Positions 21,362 through 31,463 of a stretch of DNA of 64,000 nt are shown piece by piece (position 1 is the first letter of the stretch; the number at the start of each line of letters is the position of its first letter). The notes under the pieces were generated by a model. That model had not been told where the DNA came from, ran no database searches, and saw nothing but the letters and a program-made list of their open reading frames with translations. The translations under genes were made by a program, and so were the position numbers. Origin of the DNA: Leptospiraceae bacterium (GTDB lineage Bacteria > Spirochaetota > Leptospiria > Leptospirales > Leptonemataceae); contig JAOACE010000022.1 of NCBI GenBank assembly GCA_026418015.1, positions 1 to 64,000 on the forward strand. The letters run 5' to 3'.

Positions 21362-21444
21362 AAAAAGAGAATCAAAAAAATATTTCCAAAAAAAAATCAT
21401 TCTTAAAATTATCACTATAAGTATTTATAATATTTTAAAAAAAC

Positions 21445-22863
21445 ATGGAAGATAAAACTCAGCTAGAAAACCTAACAAAAATAGAAGGAGATAGGCAAAA
21501 AGCATCTTCGAATCATTTTATTAAAAATTTTCGAGAATATGTTATTTTAAAAGAAATTCCAGCCAAGGGAGCAGAAGCGGATAATTTTTTAATTCAAAAA
21601 GATCAACAAACCTTTTTTTTAAAACTATACAGAAAAGGAATTGAACCCAATTTAGAAGTTTTGAATAAACTGAAAGGGATTAGTCAAAAGTTCAGAAATC
21701 ATTTAGTAGAAATATTCGAAGTCGGTTTTGATCCAGAAACAGAAAGATTCTACGAAATTTTAGAATACATCCAACATGGTGATCTTAAACAATATATCCA
21801 AGAAATCTCAGGTTATAAACAAGAAGACAAAGAAAAAATATTAGATAAAATCATCCAAGAGGTTGCAGAGAGCTTAAAATGTTTACATGATAATGGGATT
21901 GTTCATAGAGATTTAAAACCAAACAATATATTGATTCGAAGCAAAGACCCCCTAAATATTGTACACATCGATTTTGGAATTTCTAAAACAATTGATGATG
22001 ATGTTTCGAAAGTTGCAACAACTCATTTTAAAGGTACAGTAAATTACATCGCACCAGAAGAAATTAGTAATTATTTTGGAAAAGAAATTGATTGGTGGCA
22101 TTTAGGAATGATTGTTTACGAAATTTTGGCTGGGAAAAATCCCTTTACCGGAATGTCAGAAGCTACTGTAATCCATCTCCTTACTACTAAGGGTATCGAA
22201 ATTCCTTCTTATTTTCCGGAAAAATATCAAATTTTATTAAAAGGTCTTTTAACAAGAAATTACGAAAAACGATGGAAATATAAACAAATTGAAGAATGGT
22301 TAAAAGGAAAAATCAATATCCCTGTATATTACGAAGTTATATCAGAAGAAATCGATATAGAAGAAGATTGGGAAAAATGGGGTATCCCCAAAGAATCGAT
22401 TTGGAGAAAATTAGGACTTGAACCAGAAAAAACCCTTACTTTTAAAGATGCGGGTTTTGGTTTTAACGAAGCAAAGCTATGGGTAGAAGCTGGTTGGACC
22501 AATGGTGAATTAGCTCGTAAATGGTTCGAAGAAGGGTTTGATCCCATCGAAGCAAAAATTTTCGAAAACACTGGACTTTCAAAATCACAAGCAAAATTGA
22601 TCAAATCCAACGGCATTAATGCTTTTGATTTAGAACAAGCAAAAAACAATGCAGATAATTTAGACGAATTTATCAACAAAATCATTGATGCCATAAAACA
22701 CGGAAAAGATCCACAAAAAGTTATTAGACTTTATAAAATCCGTTGGAAAGATATAAAAAAAAGCGAAAAAAAAGATCCAAAAAAAACAACCAAATTGCTC
22801 GAAGATTTAATAAAAAACAAAGATACGAAAATCGACTGGAAAAACTTAGAAAATAATCAATGA
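21445..22863 (+). CDS. Hanks-type Ser/Thr protein kinase with C-terminal helical tandem repeats
   Basis: GIVHRDLKPNNIL, HIDFGISK, KGTVNYIAPEE and DWWHLGMIVYEILAGKNPF kinase motifs; C-terminal AGF/AGW-x-x-x-EA-x-x-W repeats. Confidence 0.93.
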   Translation: MEDKTQLENLTKIEGDRQKASSNHFIKNFREYVILKEIPAKGAEADNFLIQKDQQTFFLKLYRKGIEPNLEVLNKLKGISQKFRNHLVEIFEVGFDPETERFYEILEYIQHGDLKQYIQEISGYKQEDKEKILDKIIQEVAESLKCLHDNGIVHRDLKPNNILIRSKDPLNIVHIDFGISKTIDDDVSKVATTHFKGTVNYIAPEEISNYFGKEIDWWHLGMIVYEILAGKNPFTGMSEATVIHLLTTKGIEIPSYFPEKYQILLKGLLTRNYEKRWKYKQIEEWLKGKINIPVYYEVISEEIDIEEDWEKWGIPKESIWRKLGLEPEKTLTFKDAGFGFNEAKLWVEAGWTNGELARKWFEEGFDPIEAKIFENTGLSKSQAKLIKSNGINAFDLEQAKNNADNLDEFINKIIDAIKHGKDPQKVIRLYKIRWKDIKKSEKKDPKKTTKLLEDLIKNKDTKIDWKNLENNQ

Positions 22864-23009
22864 AGATACTCTAAATTTAAATCAAACCAGAACTTTACTA
22901 GGGTGAATTTTTTTAATTGAATGACTTCCCGAGGATTTTTGCCAACTTTTATTTTACATAGATTATTTTTTCTGTGATATATTTTGCTCAAACAGAGATA
23001 TTCATTTAT

Positions 23010-23528
23010 ATGAAAGAAGATAGATACACAACACGAAGGATTTATCCAGTATGTATCAACTTAGAACCACGACATTTCGAATTCTTAAAAGAAATAGCAA
23101 TAACAAGATTTAATGGTAATTTTCCTCTTGCAATTCAGGGTTTGTTGAATAAATATCAGAATCATCTTTACGAAATCAGGATAACCCCTACCAAACAAAC
23201 AGAGACAGCGACGTATCAGCCAAAGACAAAGCAATACAAAAGAAGGACGATCAATATGAACCCAGTGTTATGGAGCAAATTATTCGAATCAAGACATTTT
23301 GTAGGATATTCTATTAGTGCCTTAATAAGAATCTTACTCGACTGGGAGATGCAATCCCTCGGATACGACATAATCCCCATGATTCCTCTTCCTGATTTAA
23401 ATACTAGTGATATTGGTAATATAGAGCAGCAGCCACCAGAACTCTGGTTTGATAATTATTTTTATAATAAACAAGGATTTTACGAAACAAGAGAAATTAT
23501 TTGTAGTTTTTATGATGAATATCATTGA
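23010..23528 (+). CDS. Putative ribbon-helix-helix-like DNA-binding protein (DUF1564-like)
   Basis: From internal Met (MKEDRYTTRR...); two basic-strand + helix segments (RRIYPVCINLEPRHFEFLKEIA; RRTINMNPVLWSKLFESRHFVGYSISALIRILLDWE). Resemblance to Leptospira DUF1564 is from memory only. Confidence 0.5.
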   Translation: MKEDRYTTRRIYPVCINLEPRHFEFLKEIAITRFNGNFPLAIQGLLNKYQNHLYEIRITPTKQTETATYQPKTKQYKRRTINMNPVLWSKLFESRHFVGYSISALIRILLDWEMQSLGYDIIPMIPLPDLNTSDIGNIEQQPPELWFDNYFYNKQGFYETREIICSFYDEYH

Positions 23529-23618
23529 AGATATACATTTTTTATAAATAATACTTAATATATCACTTTATTTTTTTTAGTAATTCAACTTTCCTTTTCT
23601 TCGAGATATAATATAATT

Positions 23619-24269
23619 TTAATAAATTTTTTTATTTTTTTCTTTTATCATCAATATTTCTTTTTTTCTCTCTTCTGGTAAAGATATGATATTACCGATT
23701 TGTTTTGCAATACATAAAATTTTTGCACAATGTTCCACTTGCTCCATTTTATAATAAGCTTCAAACAAAGAGTTTGATATCGTTAAAGCTCCATGGTGCG
23801 ACAATAAAATGGCATCATAATCCAAATAGGGTTTTATTGATTCAAACATTTCTTTTGTTCCTGTCATAGCGTAAGATGCTGTTGGGACATCACCTAAAAT
23901 CAAAGTTATTTCGGGTAAATCTGTATTTATCAAAGATAAGCCAGAAAGTGTTGCAGCAACACAATAAGGAGGATGTGCATGAACAATTGCTTTCGCATCT
24001 GGTCTATGCTTATAGATTTCTAAATGTAAAATGAGCTCCGAGGTTGGTTTGTGATTTTTCTTCGATTGCAAGATATTACCCAATAGATCAACTTTTACTA
24101 AATCTTCAATTTCTAAACGTCCTTTACACATTCTTGTGGGAGTAATCCAAACTACATCGTTGTATCGCGCAGAAATATTTCCTTCATATGCAACGATCAA
24201 CCCTTTCTGGTATAACAAAGATCCAACTTCCACAATTTGATGTAATATTTCTATTTCTTGCTTATCCAT
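23619..24269 (-). CDS. Class II aldolase/adducin family protein (fuculose-phosphate aldolase-like)
   Basis: YEGNISARYNDVVWITPTRMCKG, IVHAHPPYCVAATLSG, LLSHHGALT. Confidence 0.9.
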   Translation of the reverse strand: MDKQEIEILHQIVEVGSLLYQKGLIVAYEGNISARYNDVVWITPTRMCKGRLEIEDLVKVDLLGNILQSKKNHKPTSELILHLEIYKHRPDAKAIVHAHPPYCVAATLSGLSLINTDLPEITLILGDVPTASYAMTGTKEMFESIKPYLDYDAILLSHHGALTISNSLFEAYYKMEQVEHCAKILCIAKQIGNIISLPEERKKEILMIKEKNKKIY

Positions 24270-24315
24270 AACGTAAAAAATGTAAAAAAATCAACCAAAA
24301 TCCTACGGCAACAAA

Positions 24316-25539
24316 TTATTCATATCTTAATGCTTCGATAGGATCCAAAAGCGAAGCTTTGTATGCTGGATAAAATCCAAACACAACACCTACCATCATT
24401 GTAAGAAAAAGTGAAATGATAATAGAATCCAAAGATAGAATTGCCTTAAAATGAAAAACAAAGTCACTCACAAAAGCTCCTGCGATTCCCAAAAGAATTC
24501 CTAAAATACTGCCTATAATCGATAAAAGTATCGCCTCGATTAGAAACTGAATTTGTATATGATAGGTTGTCGCTCCAACTGCCATTCTGATTCCAATTTC
24601 TTTTGTACGTTCTGTAACAGATACAAGCATGATGTTCATGATTCCAATTCCACCCACAATCAAAGAAATAGAAGCAATTGCACCCAATAAAAATGTCATA
24701 ACACGACTCGATTCCTGCCTTGCCTGAAGAAATTGAGTGATATTTCTTACAGAAAAATCATCTTCTTGATTTCTTTGAATTTTATGCCTCTGTCTTAAAA
24801 TAGATTTTACATCATTTTCTGCTTGGAATAAATCGTTTAAAGATCTTGCTTTTATATAAATTACCCTTACGCGATCTGGTAAAATATTTCCAAAAAGATT
24901 TCTTTGTGCTGTTGTATAGGGAACTAAAATCACATCATCTTGATCATCTCCTCTTGGAGATGTTCCTTTTTCTTTTAAAATACCAATCACTTTAAAAGGA
25001 ATTTTTTTTATTCTGATGGTTTTATCGATGGGATCCTCTAAACCAAAAAGGTTCTTAACAACAGTATATCCAATTACTGCTACGCGATTTCCACTTTTGA
25101 TATCCTCTTCGTTAAAAAAACGACCTCTTTCTAATTCCCATTCTTGTATTCGAAAAAAAGATGTATTAGTTCCGCGAACAAGGGAAGACCAATTCATATT
25201 CTTATAAACGACCTGTAAAACTTCATGAATACTAAACGTAGTATCTTCTATATAAGGACTTTCTTTTTTTAATGCTTCTGCATCTTGGATGGTCAAAGTC
25301 ATTTGTGTACCTGTACCAAAACGAACACCACCAGAACTTGTTGCACCTGGCAAAACAATGATCAAATTACTTCCAATAGAAGAAATTTGTTTTTCGATTT
25401 CCAATTTTGCACCATTCCCAATTGCAACCATAATAATTACCGAAGAAACACCAATGATGATTCCCAGTACAGTTAAAAATGAACGAAGCTTATGGATTAA
25501 GATCGAATCCAATGCAATCTTTATAATGATAAATATCAT
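24316..25539 (-). CDS. MacB-type ABC transporter permease (FtsX/MacB_PCD)
   Basis: IKIALDSILIHKLRSFLTVLGIIIGVSSVIIMVAIGNGA and GGIGIMNIMLVSVTERTKEIGIRMAVGA. Confidence 0.95.
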   Translation of the reverse strand: MIFIIIKIALDSILIHKLRSFLTVLGIIIGVSSVIIMVAIGNGAKLEIEKQISSIGSNLIIVLPGATSSGGVRFGTGTQMTLTIQDAEALKKESPYIEDTTFSIHEVLQVVYKNMNWSSLVRGTNTSFFRIQEWELERGRFFNEEDIKSGNRVAVIGYTVVKNLFGLEDPIDKTIRIKKIPFKVIGILKEKGTSPRGDDQDDVILVPYTTAQRNLFGNILPDRVRVIYIKARSLNDLFQAENDVKSILRQRHKIQRNQEDDFSVRNITQFLQARQESSRVMTFLLGAIASISLIVGGIGIMNIMLVSVTERTKEIGIRMAVGATTYHIQIQFLIEAILLSIIGSILGILLGIAGAFVSDFVFHFKAILSLDSIIISLFLTMMVGVVFGFYPAYKASLLDPIEALRYE

Positions 25540-26219
25540 AGCCTTTTTTCTTTTAGGATTTTTCCATCTTGAAAATAAATGATCCTCTCAGAAAATTTCG
25601 CAATATTGCTTTCGTGTGTTACAAGAATGATAGTTATATGATTTTCTCTGTGTAAACGCACAAAGAGTTCCATGATATCGTTGCTTGTTTTCGAATCTAA
25701 ATTTCCCGTAGGTTCATCCGCTAATAGAATCGGTGCCTGATTTACGAGTGCTCTTGCAATCGCTACACGTTGTTGCTGCCCACCAGATAATTGATTGGGA
25801 AAATGATGCATTCTACTTTCGAGACCTACCAAAGATAGATAAAATTTCGCTTTTTCGATTCGCTCTTTTTTTGGTACGTTTGCATAAACTAACGGTAATT
25901 CTACATTTTCTAGTGCAGTTAAACGTGGTAATAAATAAAACTTCTGGAAAACAAAACCAATCTTTTGATTTCGGATTTTAGCCAATTGATTTTTAGAAAG
26001 ATTTTTAATCAGAATACCGTCTAAATAATACTCTCCCTCAGTTGCTTGATCCAAACAACCTACGATGCTTAAAAAAGTAGTTTTTCCAGAACCCGATGCT
26101 CCCATAATAGAAACAAATTCATTTTTTTGGATTTCCAAAGAGATATTGTTTAAAGCATAGATAGATTCTTCTCCCATTTTATAAACTTTTTTTAGATTCT
26201 GAATCTTGATTAAGCTCAT
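25536..26219 (-). CDS. ABC transporter ATP-binding protein (MacB/LolD type)
   Basis: Walker A GASGSGKTT, signature LSGGQQQRVAIARAL, Walker B ILLADEPTGNLD. Confidence 0.96.
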   Translation of the reverse strand: MSLIKIQNLKKVYKMGEESIYALNNISLEIQKNEFVSIMGASGSGKTTFLSIVGCLDQATEGEYYLDGILIKNLSKNQLAKIRNQKIGFVFQKFYLLPRLTALENVELPLVYANVPKKERIEKAKFYLSLVGLESRMHHFPNQLSGGQQQRVAIARALVNQAPILLADEPTGNLDSKTSNDIMELFVRLHRENHITIILVTHESNIAKFSERIIYFQDGKILKEKRL

Positions 26220-26220
26220 A

Positions 26221-27366
26221 TCAAAACATCAAACTTCTTTTTTTATTTTCTTTGTTGATTACTTCTACAATAACATCCAAATCTTCTTTTAATTCGTTAG
26301 AGATGATTTCTACATAGTCATTATCACTGATTCCCGTATCTACTTCTATTCGAAATGGTTCATTGTTTTTTAGTATCCAAATTCCCGATTTCGTAAAAAA
26401 CTTTTGTTCAGTTTTAACATTAGGGTTTACTCTTAAAGCAGAGTTTTTTACGATAAAAGCATTTTCTTTTTTTGCAGTTAAAATTGTCACTTGTGCGGTC
26501 ATTCCGGGTTTTAATTTCATTTCTTGATTGTTGACAGAAATAATCACATTATAAGTCACTACATTCTGAACAATGTTGGGTGCATTTCTTATCTGAACTA
26601 CTTTTCCTTCGTAAATCTTTCCTGGATATGCATCTACGGTAAAATACGCTTTTTGCCCTGTTTTAATCTTCCCTATATCTGCTTCATCCACATTGGTATG
26701 AATCTGCATTTTAGACAAATCTTCTGCAATCTGAAACAACGTAGGTGTCTGAAAGCTAGCCGTGACTGTTTGTCCTACCTCAATATTTCGCGAAATTACT
26801 ATACCATTCACAGGAGAACGAATTTGGGTATAATTCAAGTTTGTTTGTGCTTGTTTTAACACAGCTTTAAGTTGCACAATCCTTGCATTGGCTTCTTTCA
26901 CTTGTGCTATCGCGGATTGATAATTAACAAAAAATCGTTCGTATTCGCTTTCGGATATCAATTTCTCTTCGAATAGCCTTTTGTTTCGCTTATAATTATT
27001 TTCTGCTTCTAACAACGCTACTTTTGCCTTTTCTAAGTTCGCTTCTGCCATTAGCAAATTTGCTTTCGCTTGTTCAACTTGTGCAATAAAGGGTTCTGGA
27101 TCAATCAATGCTAATATTTGACCTTTTTTTACTGGATCATTAAAATCTACGAAAATTTGTTTGATAATTCCCGAAACCGATGCTCCAATTAAGATATTCG
27201 AAACTGGCATAATGGTTCCTGTGGCAGACACCTGTTCTTGAATGGTACCTTTTTTTAATTTTTCTGTTTTATAGCTAACATTTGGCTTATCTTCTTTTTT
27301 ATAAAACCAAATGAAAAAAGCAAAAATTATAAAAATTATTATAAAAATAATATAATATTTTTTCAT
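26221..27366 (-). CDS. Periplasmic adaptor (MacA/HlyD/RND MFP family)
   Basis: VSATGTIMPVSNILIGASVSGIIKQIFVDFNDPVKKGQILALIDPEPF and TQIRSPVNGIVISRNIEVGQTV. Confidence 0.95.
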   Translation of the reverse strand: MKKYYIIFIIIFIIFAFFIWFYKKEDKPNVSYKTEKLKKGTIQEQVSATGTIMPVSNILIGASVSGIIKQIFVDFNDPVKKGQILALIDPEPFIAQVEQAKANLLMAEANLEKAKVALLEAENNYKRNKRLFEEKLISESEYERFFVNYQSAIAQVKEANARIVQLKAVLKQAQTNLNYTQIRSPVNGIVISRNIEVGQTVTASFQTPTLFQIAEDLSKMQIHTNVDEADIGKIKTGQKAYFTVDAYPGKIYEGKVVQIRNAPNIVQNVVTYNVIISVNNQEMKLKPGMTAQVTILTAKKENAFIVKNSALRVNPNVKTEQKFFTKSGIWILKNNEPFRIEVDTGISDNDYVEIISNELKEDLDVIVEVINKENKKRSLMF

Positions 27367-28697
27367 AGTAATTCTAGTAAGACTCCCATAGCTTTGTATA
27401 ATTCTAATTTTTTTAAATAAAATAAAAAGATGTTATCATAATAATTTTTGTTTGCATTAAAATATAGCGTAGTAGCATTTGTCAGTTCAAGATAAGTTCC
27501 AAGTCCGTTGATATACCGTTTTTCCGATAGATTCAAATTTTCTTTTGCATATTGTAAAGCTTCTTGGTAATAAGTAATTTTTTCTTTTAATTCTGTATAT
27601 TGAGAAAACAAGGTTTGAAGTTCTAAATAGATTTGATTTTTAATCCATCTTTCTTTTTCTAATTGTTGACGGATCAAATAATCTGCTTCTAATACTTTAT
27701 TTTTTGTCATAAAACCTTCGAAAAGAGGAACTCTAAAAAAAACGTTCAATTCCCAATTTTTTTGCTGATTATCATTTAAGCGATAATCTGGACTATTCCA
27801 GTAATGTTGAAACGAAGCACCCAATGTAGGAAAATAATCATTTGTGTTGAGTTCTTTGGTTAATTTTGCAATGTAAATTTCCTTTTGTTGAATCTGATAA
27901 TCCTTTCGATGGACTACGGCAATTTGGTAAATATCCTGAATATCGTTTAAAGCATATTGATGGATTTTTTCTTCGTTAAAAGAAGATTCTAATTCTTCGG
28001 GTTGAATTTCTTTTATTTTTATTTGGTTTATTAAACCAGGTTCTGTTTGTTCGAATCCCATGTAGAACAATAATTGATTTTTAGCAAGATTGGATTGATT
28101 TTTTGATTGAATCCACTCTATTTCTGCATTTCTGTATTCTGTTTCTATGTTATAGAGTTCAAAGGGAGCTTTTAACCCTACTTCTACTTGTTTTTTGATA
28201 AAATCTCTGTATTTTGAATAATAGTTTTTCTTTTCTTCGGAAACTTTAAGCTGATAATTCTGAATCAAAACATTCACATAACTAGAAATGGTTTTAAAAG
28301 CTATTTCTTCTTTGGTTTGTTCAAGAACTTTCGTTGCTACCTCCACATTTTCGTTTAAGATCTTTACGTTATCTGATGTCCTTCCAAAGTCATAAACTTT
28401 CTGAGAAATTTCTAAACCAGCATAGAATTGTTTTTTTTCTAATGGTGTTTCGTTTCTTAATTGAGAAAAATTTTTTTTATATCCATAAATAGAATCAAGT
28501 TTAGGATAATAATTCGATTTTCCTTGTTTTAAACGTTGAACGTTTATTTCTTTCTGGTATTGTGCTTCGTTGATTTGTGGATGATTTTTTAGAGCAAACT
28601 GAACCGAAGTTTTTAGATCTATTTCATTAGGAATACTTATATCTTGTGCATATAAACTTGTAAAAAAACAAAAAATAAAAATCGATTGATTTTTCAT
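27363..28697 (-). CDS. TolC-family outer membrane efflux protein
   Basis: Signal peptide; EIDLKTSVQFALKNHPQINEAQYQ N-terminus; coiled-coil OEP repeats; operonic with MacA/MacB-like genes. Confidence 0.92.
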   Translation of the reverse strand: MKNQSIFIFCFFTSLYAQDISIPNEIDLKTSVQFALKNHPQINEAQYQKEINVQRLKQGKSNYYPKLDSIYGYKKNFSQLRNETPLEKKQFYAGLEISQKVYDFGRTSDNVKILNENVEVATKVLEQTKEEIAFKTISSYVNVLIQNYQLKVSEEKKNYYSKYRDFIKKQVEVGLKAPFELYNIETEYRNAEIEWIQSKNQSNLAKNQLLFYMGFEQTEPGLINQIKIKEIQPEELESSFNEEKIHQYALNDIQDIYQIAVVHRKDYQIQQKEIYIAKLTKELNTNDYFPTLGASFQHYWNSPDYRLNDNQQKNWELNVFFRVPLFEGFMTKNKVLEADYLIRQQLEKERWIKNQIYLELQTLFSQYTELKEKITYYQEALQYAKENLNLSEKRYINGLGTYLELTNATTLYFNANKNYYDNIFLFYLKKLELYKAMGVLLELL

Positions 28698-28737
28698 TTA
28701 CATCTTTGTATGACCCGATATTGATAAAAAAAGCTCC

Positions 28738-30396
28738 TTAATCTTCTCCAACAAACCGAAAAATTGTATGTCCCATTCGTATTTCATCATTATGTCTTAA
28801 TGGCATGGGTCGAAGCACTTTTTTACCATTCAAATAGGTTCCCGCTAAACTCATCAAATCGAACAAAATATATTTGTTATCAATTCTTTTAATCTTTGCA
28901 TGAATATGCGAAACAGCACTATCTCTTACAGGAATATGTGCAGCAGAACTACTACCAATATATACTTCGTCCAAGAAAATATCGTATTGTTTGTCAGCAC
29001 CTAATCCCTCTCTATCTTTTTTAATTAGCATTGCATGACTATATTTAGGTGCTTCTTTCAACGCCATCTGCAAAACTACATAAGATTTTTCTTTTAAACT
29101 TAAAGTCATTGTCTCTTTCGAAAACCTCTTTCTTACTAAGGGATCATCCAAATAAGGAGCATAAGAAGGTTCAACCCAATTCTGTGCAATTAAAGGAATA
29201 TCTGGTTTTTCTTCTGTTTCTACATATTTTTTTTCTGGTACATCTTTATATTGACGTAAATCTGCGAAAACTTCTCCAATCTCAGGTTCTGGAAAATCAA
29301 TTTTTTCTTTTTTTTCGTTAATAGCCGATTTAAGTTTTTGATTTTTTTGATATTTAATATAAAAATATATTATAAAAATTATCAACAAAACGAATAAAAT
29401 ACTTAGAATCAACCACACATATATGTTCATAAATTCATACTGAAAACTTAACAAAGGTTGATTCTTATACAAGATTGTTGTGTTAATTTTACTTTTATAA
29501 CGAAAGTATGATTCGCTTAACGAAGACTTATAAGATATTTTAAGTCGTTTAATAAAAACTTCATCCTGATGGATGGTTTGTTCTTTCTCTTTAATTAATT
29601 TTGCGTTAAACTCGTTATAAAAAATATCTCCACCAGTTTTAAGACTAATCTTTTCGAAAGCATTCTGAATTTTTTTATTACCTACTATAACAAAATAAAT
29701 AGGAATTTCGAATTTTGTTCCAAATTTGATTAAATCATCGATGTCTTTTGCATCTAATTTGCTTGTTTCTTCTTTTGCATCTGTAAATAGAATAACTCCA
29801 CCAATCTCTTCTTTTTTGTTTTTCGAAAATTTATACAAATCATGTAAAGCCTTATACAAGGCATCGTATATCTTTGTTTGTTTACCTTGTCTTTTAATGC
29901 CATCTAACTTTGTAAGTAAATTTTTTTCACTTTTGGTAAAATTTACAACACGATTTGCTGTTCCATTGATTTTATATAAACTAATTAAATCATTTTTATT
30001 TTTTTCTTTTATAAAATTTCTTATATAATCTTTTAATAACTCGAAATCTTTATCGCTTAAAGATAAGGTAGAGTCTAATAAAATAGTATAGATCTTTTCG
30101 TTAGTGGGAATTTTATTTCCCTCTATTGTATAAGAATCTAATATCTGTATATCTAATGGTACATTGAACTTTTGATAGTTTGTATCTATTATTGTTTCGA
30201 CAATAGAAATTTCTTCTTTATTTATAGAAACAGGAATTTGGGATGATTCTTTTAAATCTAAATAAAGGGTTATTTCGGGAAATTTTTCTTTTTCTAATTT
30301 ATAATTTAAAATTTGATTCGGATCTTCTGCATAAATATCATAATGTTTTAATACGAAACAAAATACCAGTAAAAGAATTTTTTTGATTTTTCCCAT
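28738..30396 (-). CDS. vWA (extracytoplasmic) - TM - FHA (cytoplasmic) protein
   Basis: Signal peptide; YTILLDSTLSLS (DxTxS MIDAS), GKQTKIYDALYKAL, GVILFTDAKEE; TM YVWLILSILFVLLIIFIIYFYIKY; C-terminal FHA VRDSAVSHIHAKIKRIDNKYILFDLMSLAGTYLNGKKV. Confidence 0.9.
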   Translation of the reverse strand: MGKIKKILLLVFCFVLKHYDIYAEDPNQILNYKLEKEKFPEITLYLDLKESSQIPVSINKEEISIVETIIDTNYQKFNVPLDIQILDSYTIEGNKIPTNEKIYTILLDSTLSLSDKDFELLKDYIRNFIKEKNKNDLISLYKINGTANRVVNFTKSEKNLLTKLDGIKRQGKQTKIYDALYKALHDLYKFSKNKKEEIGGVILFTDAKEETSKLDAKDIDDLIKFGTKFEIPIYFVIVGNKKIQNAFEKISLKTGGDIFYNEFNAKLIKEKEQTIHQDEVFIKRLKISYKSSLSESYFRYKSKINTTILYKNQPLLSFQYEFMNIYVWLILSILFVLLIIFIIYFYIKYQKNQKLKSAINEKKEKIDFPEPEIGEVFADLRQYKDVPEKKYVETEEKPDIPLIAQNWVEPSYAPYLDDPLVRKRFSKETMTLSLKEKSYVVLQMALKEAPKYSHAMLIKKDREGLGADKQYDIFLDEVYIGSSSAAHIPVRDSAVSHIHAKIKRIDNKYILFDLMSLAGTYLNGKKVLRPMPLRHNDEIRMGHTIFRFVGED

Positions 30397-30431
30397 ATAC
30401 TATAAAAAATATCGACTATTCGTTGAATTTT

Positions 30432-31457
30432 CTATTTAATTTTATTTTTAGAACTTTTCTGTTTTTTCGATACACTTTTTTTTGGTCTATCCTGTTTTTC
30501 TTCGTTTTGTGATGGTTTTTTGTGGTCAACCATTTCTTCTATAATATGAATGTTTAAACGCTTAATTTTGTTTTGTAAAGTTGTTCTTTTTATACGAAGT
30601 TCTTCTGCTGTATGGGTGATATTCTGCTTATTTTTATCGAGAAAACTTTTGATAATATTTGTTTCTATGTTGTCTATAATAGAATCGTAATCCAATCCTT
30701 TTTTAAGTTCTTGATAAATGTATTCTTCCAAAGAAAAAGATTCTTGATATGGTAAAAAAATCATCAAATAACCAATAATTTCTTTTTCTTCTGTAATGTT
30801 TGTGATAATCATTTTTCGCTTGATTTCTTTTCCATTCCATTCCATTAAATCTGTTGGTCTATTCTGTAAAATATAATGTGCAATAATATCTTTGATAAGT
30901 TCTTTAAAATAGGATTCTGCAAGAGCTAAGGTTTTTTTAAATGGACCTTTATCGAGGATGTCTTTTAAAAATAATTCATTGTAGAAAATAGAATTGCCTT
31001 CTACATCCAGAGCTAACATTGGAAATGGGAATGAAGAAAAAATCATTTCTAACAAATGATATTTTTCTGTTAGATTTTGCAGCTCATCTTGGTTTTCGAT
31101 TGGTTTAGTATTATAAGATTTGACGGTAAACAAAAAATTTTTTAAGTAATAGTTAATTTCGTGTTTATCCCATGTTGTTAAATATTGTGCAAAGAGATTG
31201 TATACTGGAATAGGAGATTTTTCGAAAAACTCCCATATATGTTCAGGTAAAATTTCTTTAGAAAGAAATATATCCGGTATTCGTTCAAAACGGTTTTCTA
31301 AACGTTCTTTATCAGAAGAATAATGAAAAACTTTTTGTCTTGATAAAAAACCAATCAGATAAGAATCCCCCCCAGGATTTTCATCAACGATGGGTATATA
31401 AGAGAGGGGGTGCTTAAAAAAAATTCTTACTAAATCACTTACTTGAACAATAGACAC
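30432..31457 (-). CDS. PAS-like sensor protein with C-terminal Fis-type HTH, no AAA+ domain
   Basis: MIFSSFPFPMLALDVEGNSIFYNELFL (PAS-like); IIKSFLDKNKQNITHTAEELRIKRTTLQNKIKRLNI (Fis-type HTH). Confidence 0.8.
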   Translation of the reverse strand: MSIVQVSDLVRIFFKHPLSYIPIVDENPGGDSYLIGFLSRQKVFHYSSDKERLENRFERIPDIFLSKEILPEHIWEFFEKSPIPVYNLFAQYLTTWDKHEINYYLKNFLFTVKSYNTKPIENQDELQNLTEKYHLLEMIFSSFPFPMLALDVEGNSIFYNELFLKDILDKGPFKKTLALAESYFKELIKDIIAHYILQNRPTDLMEWNGKEIKRKMIITNITEEKEIIGYLMIFLPYQESFSLEEYIYQELKKGLDYDSIIDNIETNIIKSFLDKNKQNITHTAEELRIKRTTLQNKIKRLNIHIIEEMVDHKKPSQNEEKQDRPKKSVSKKQKSSKNKIK

Positions 31458-31463
31458 AAATTT

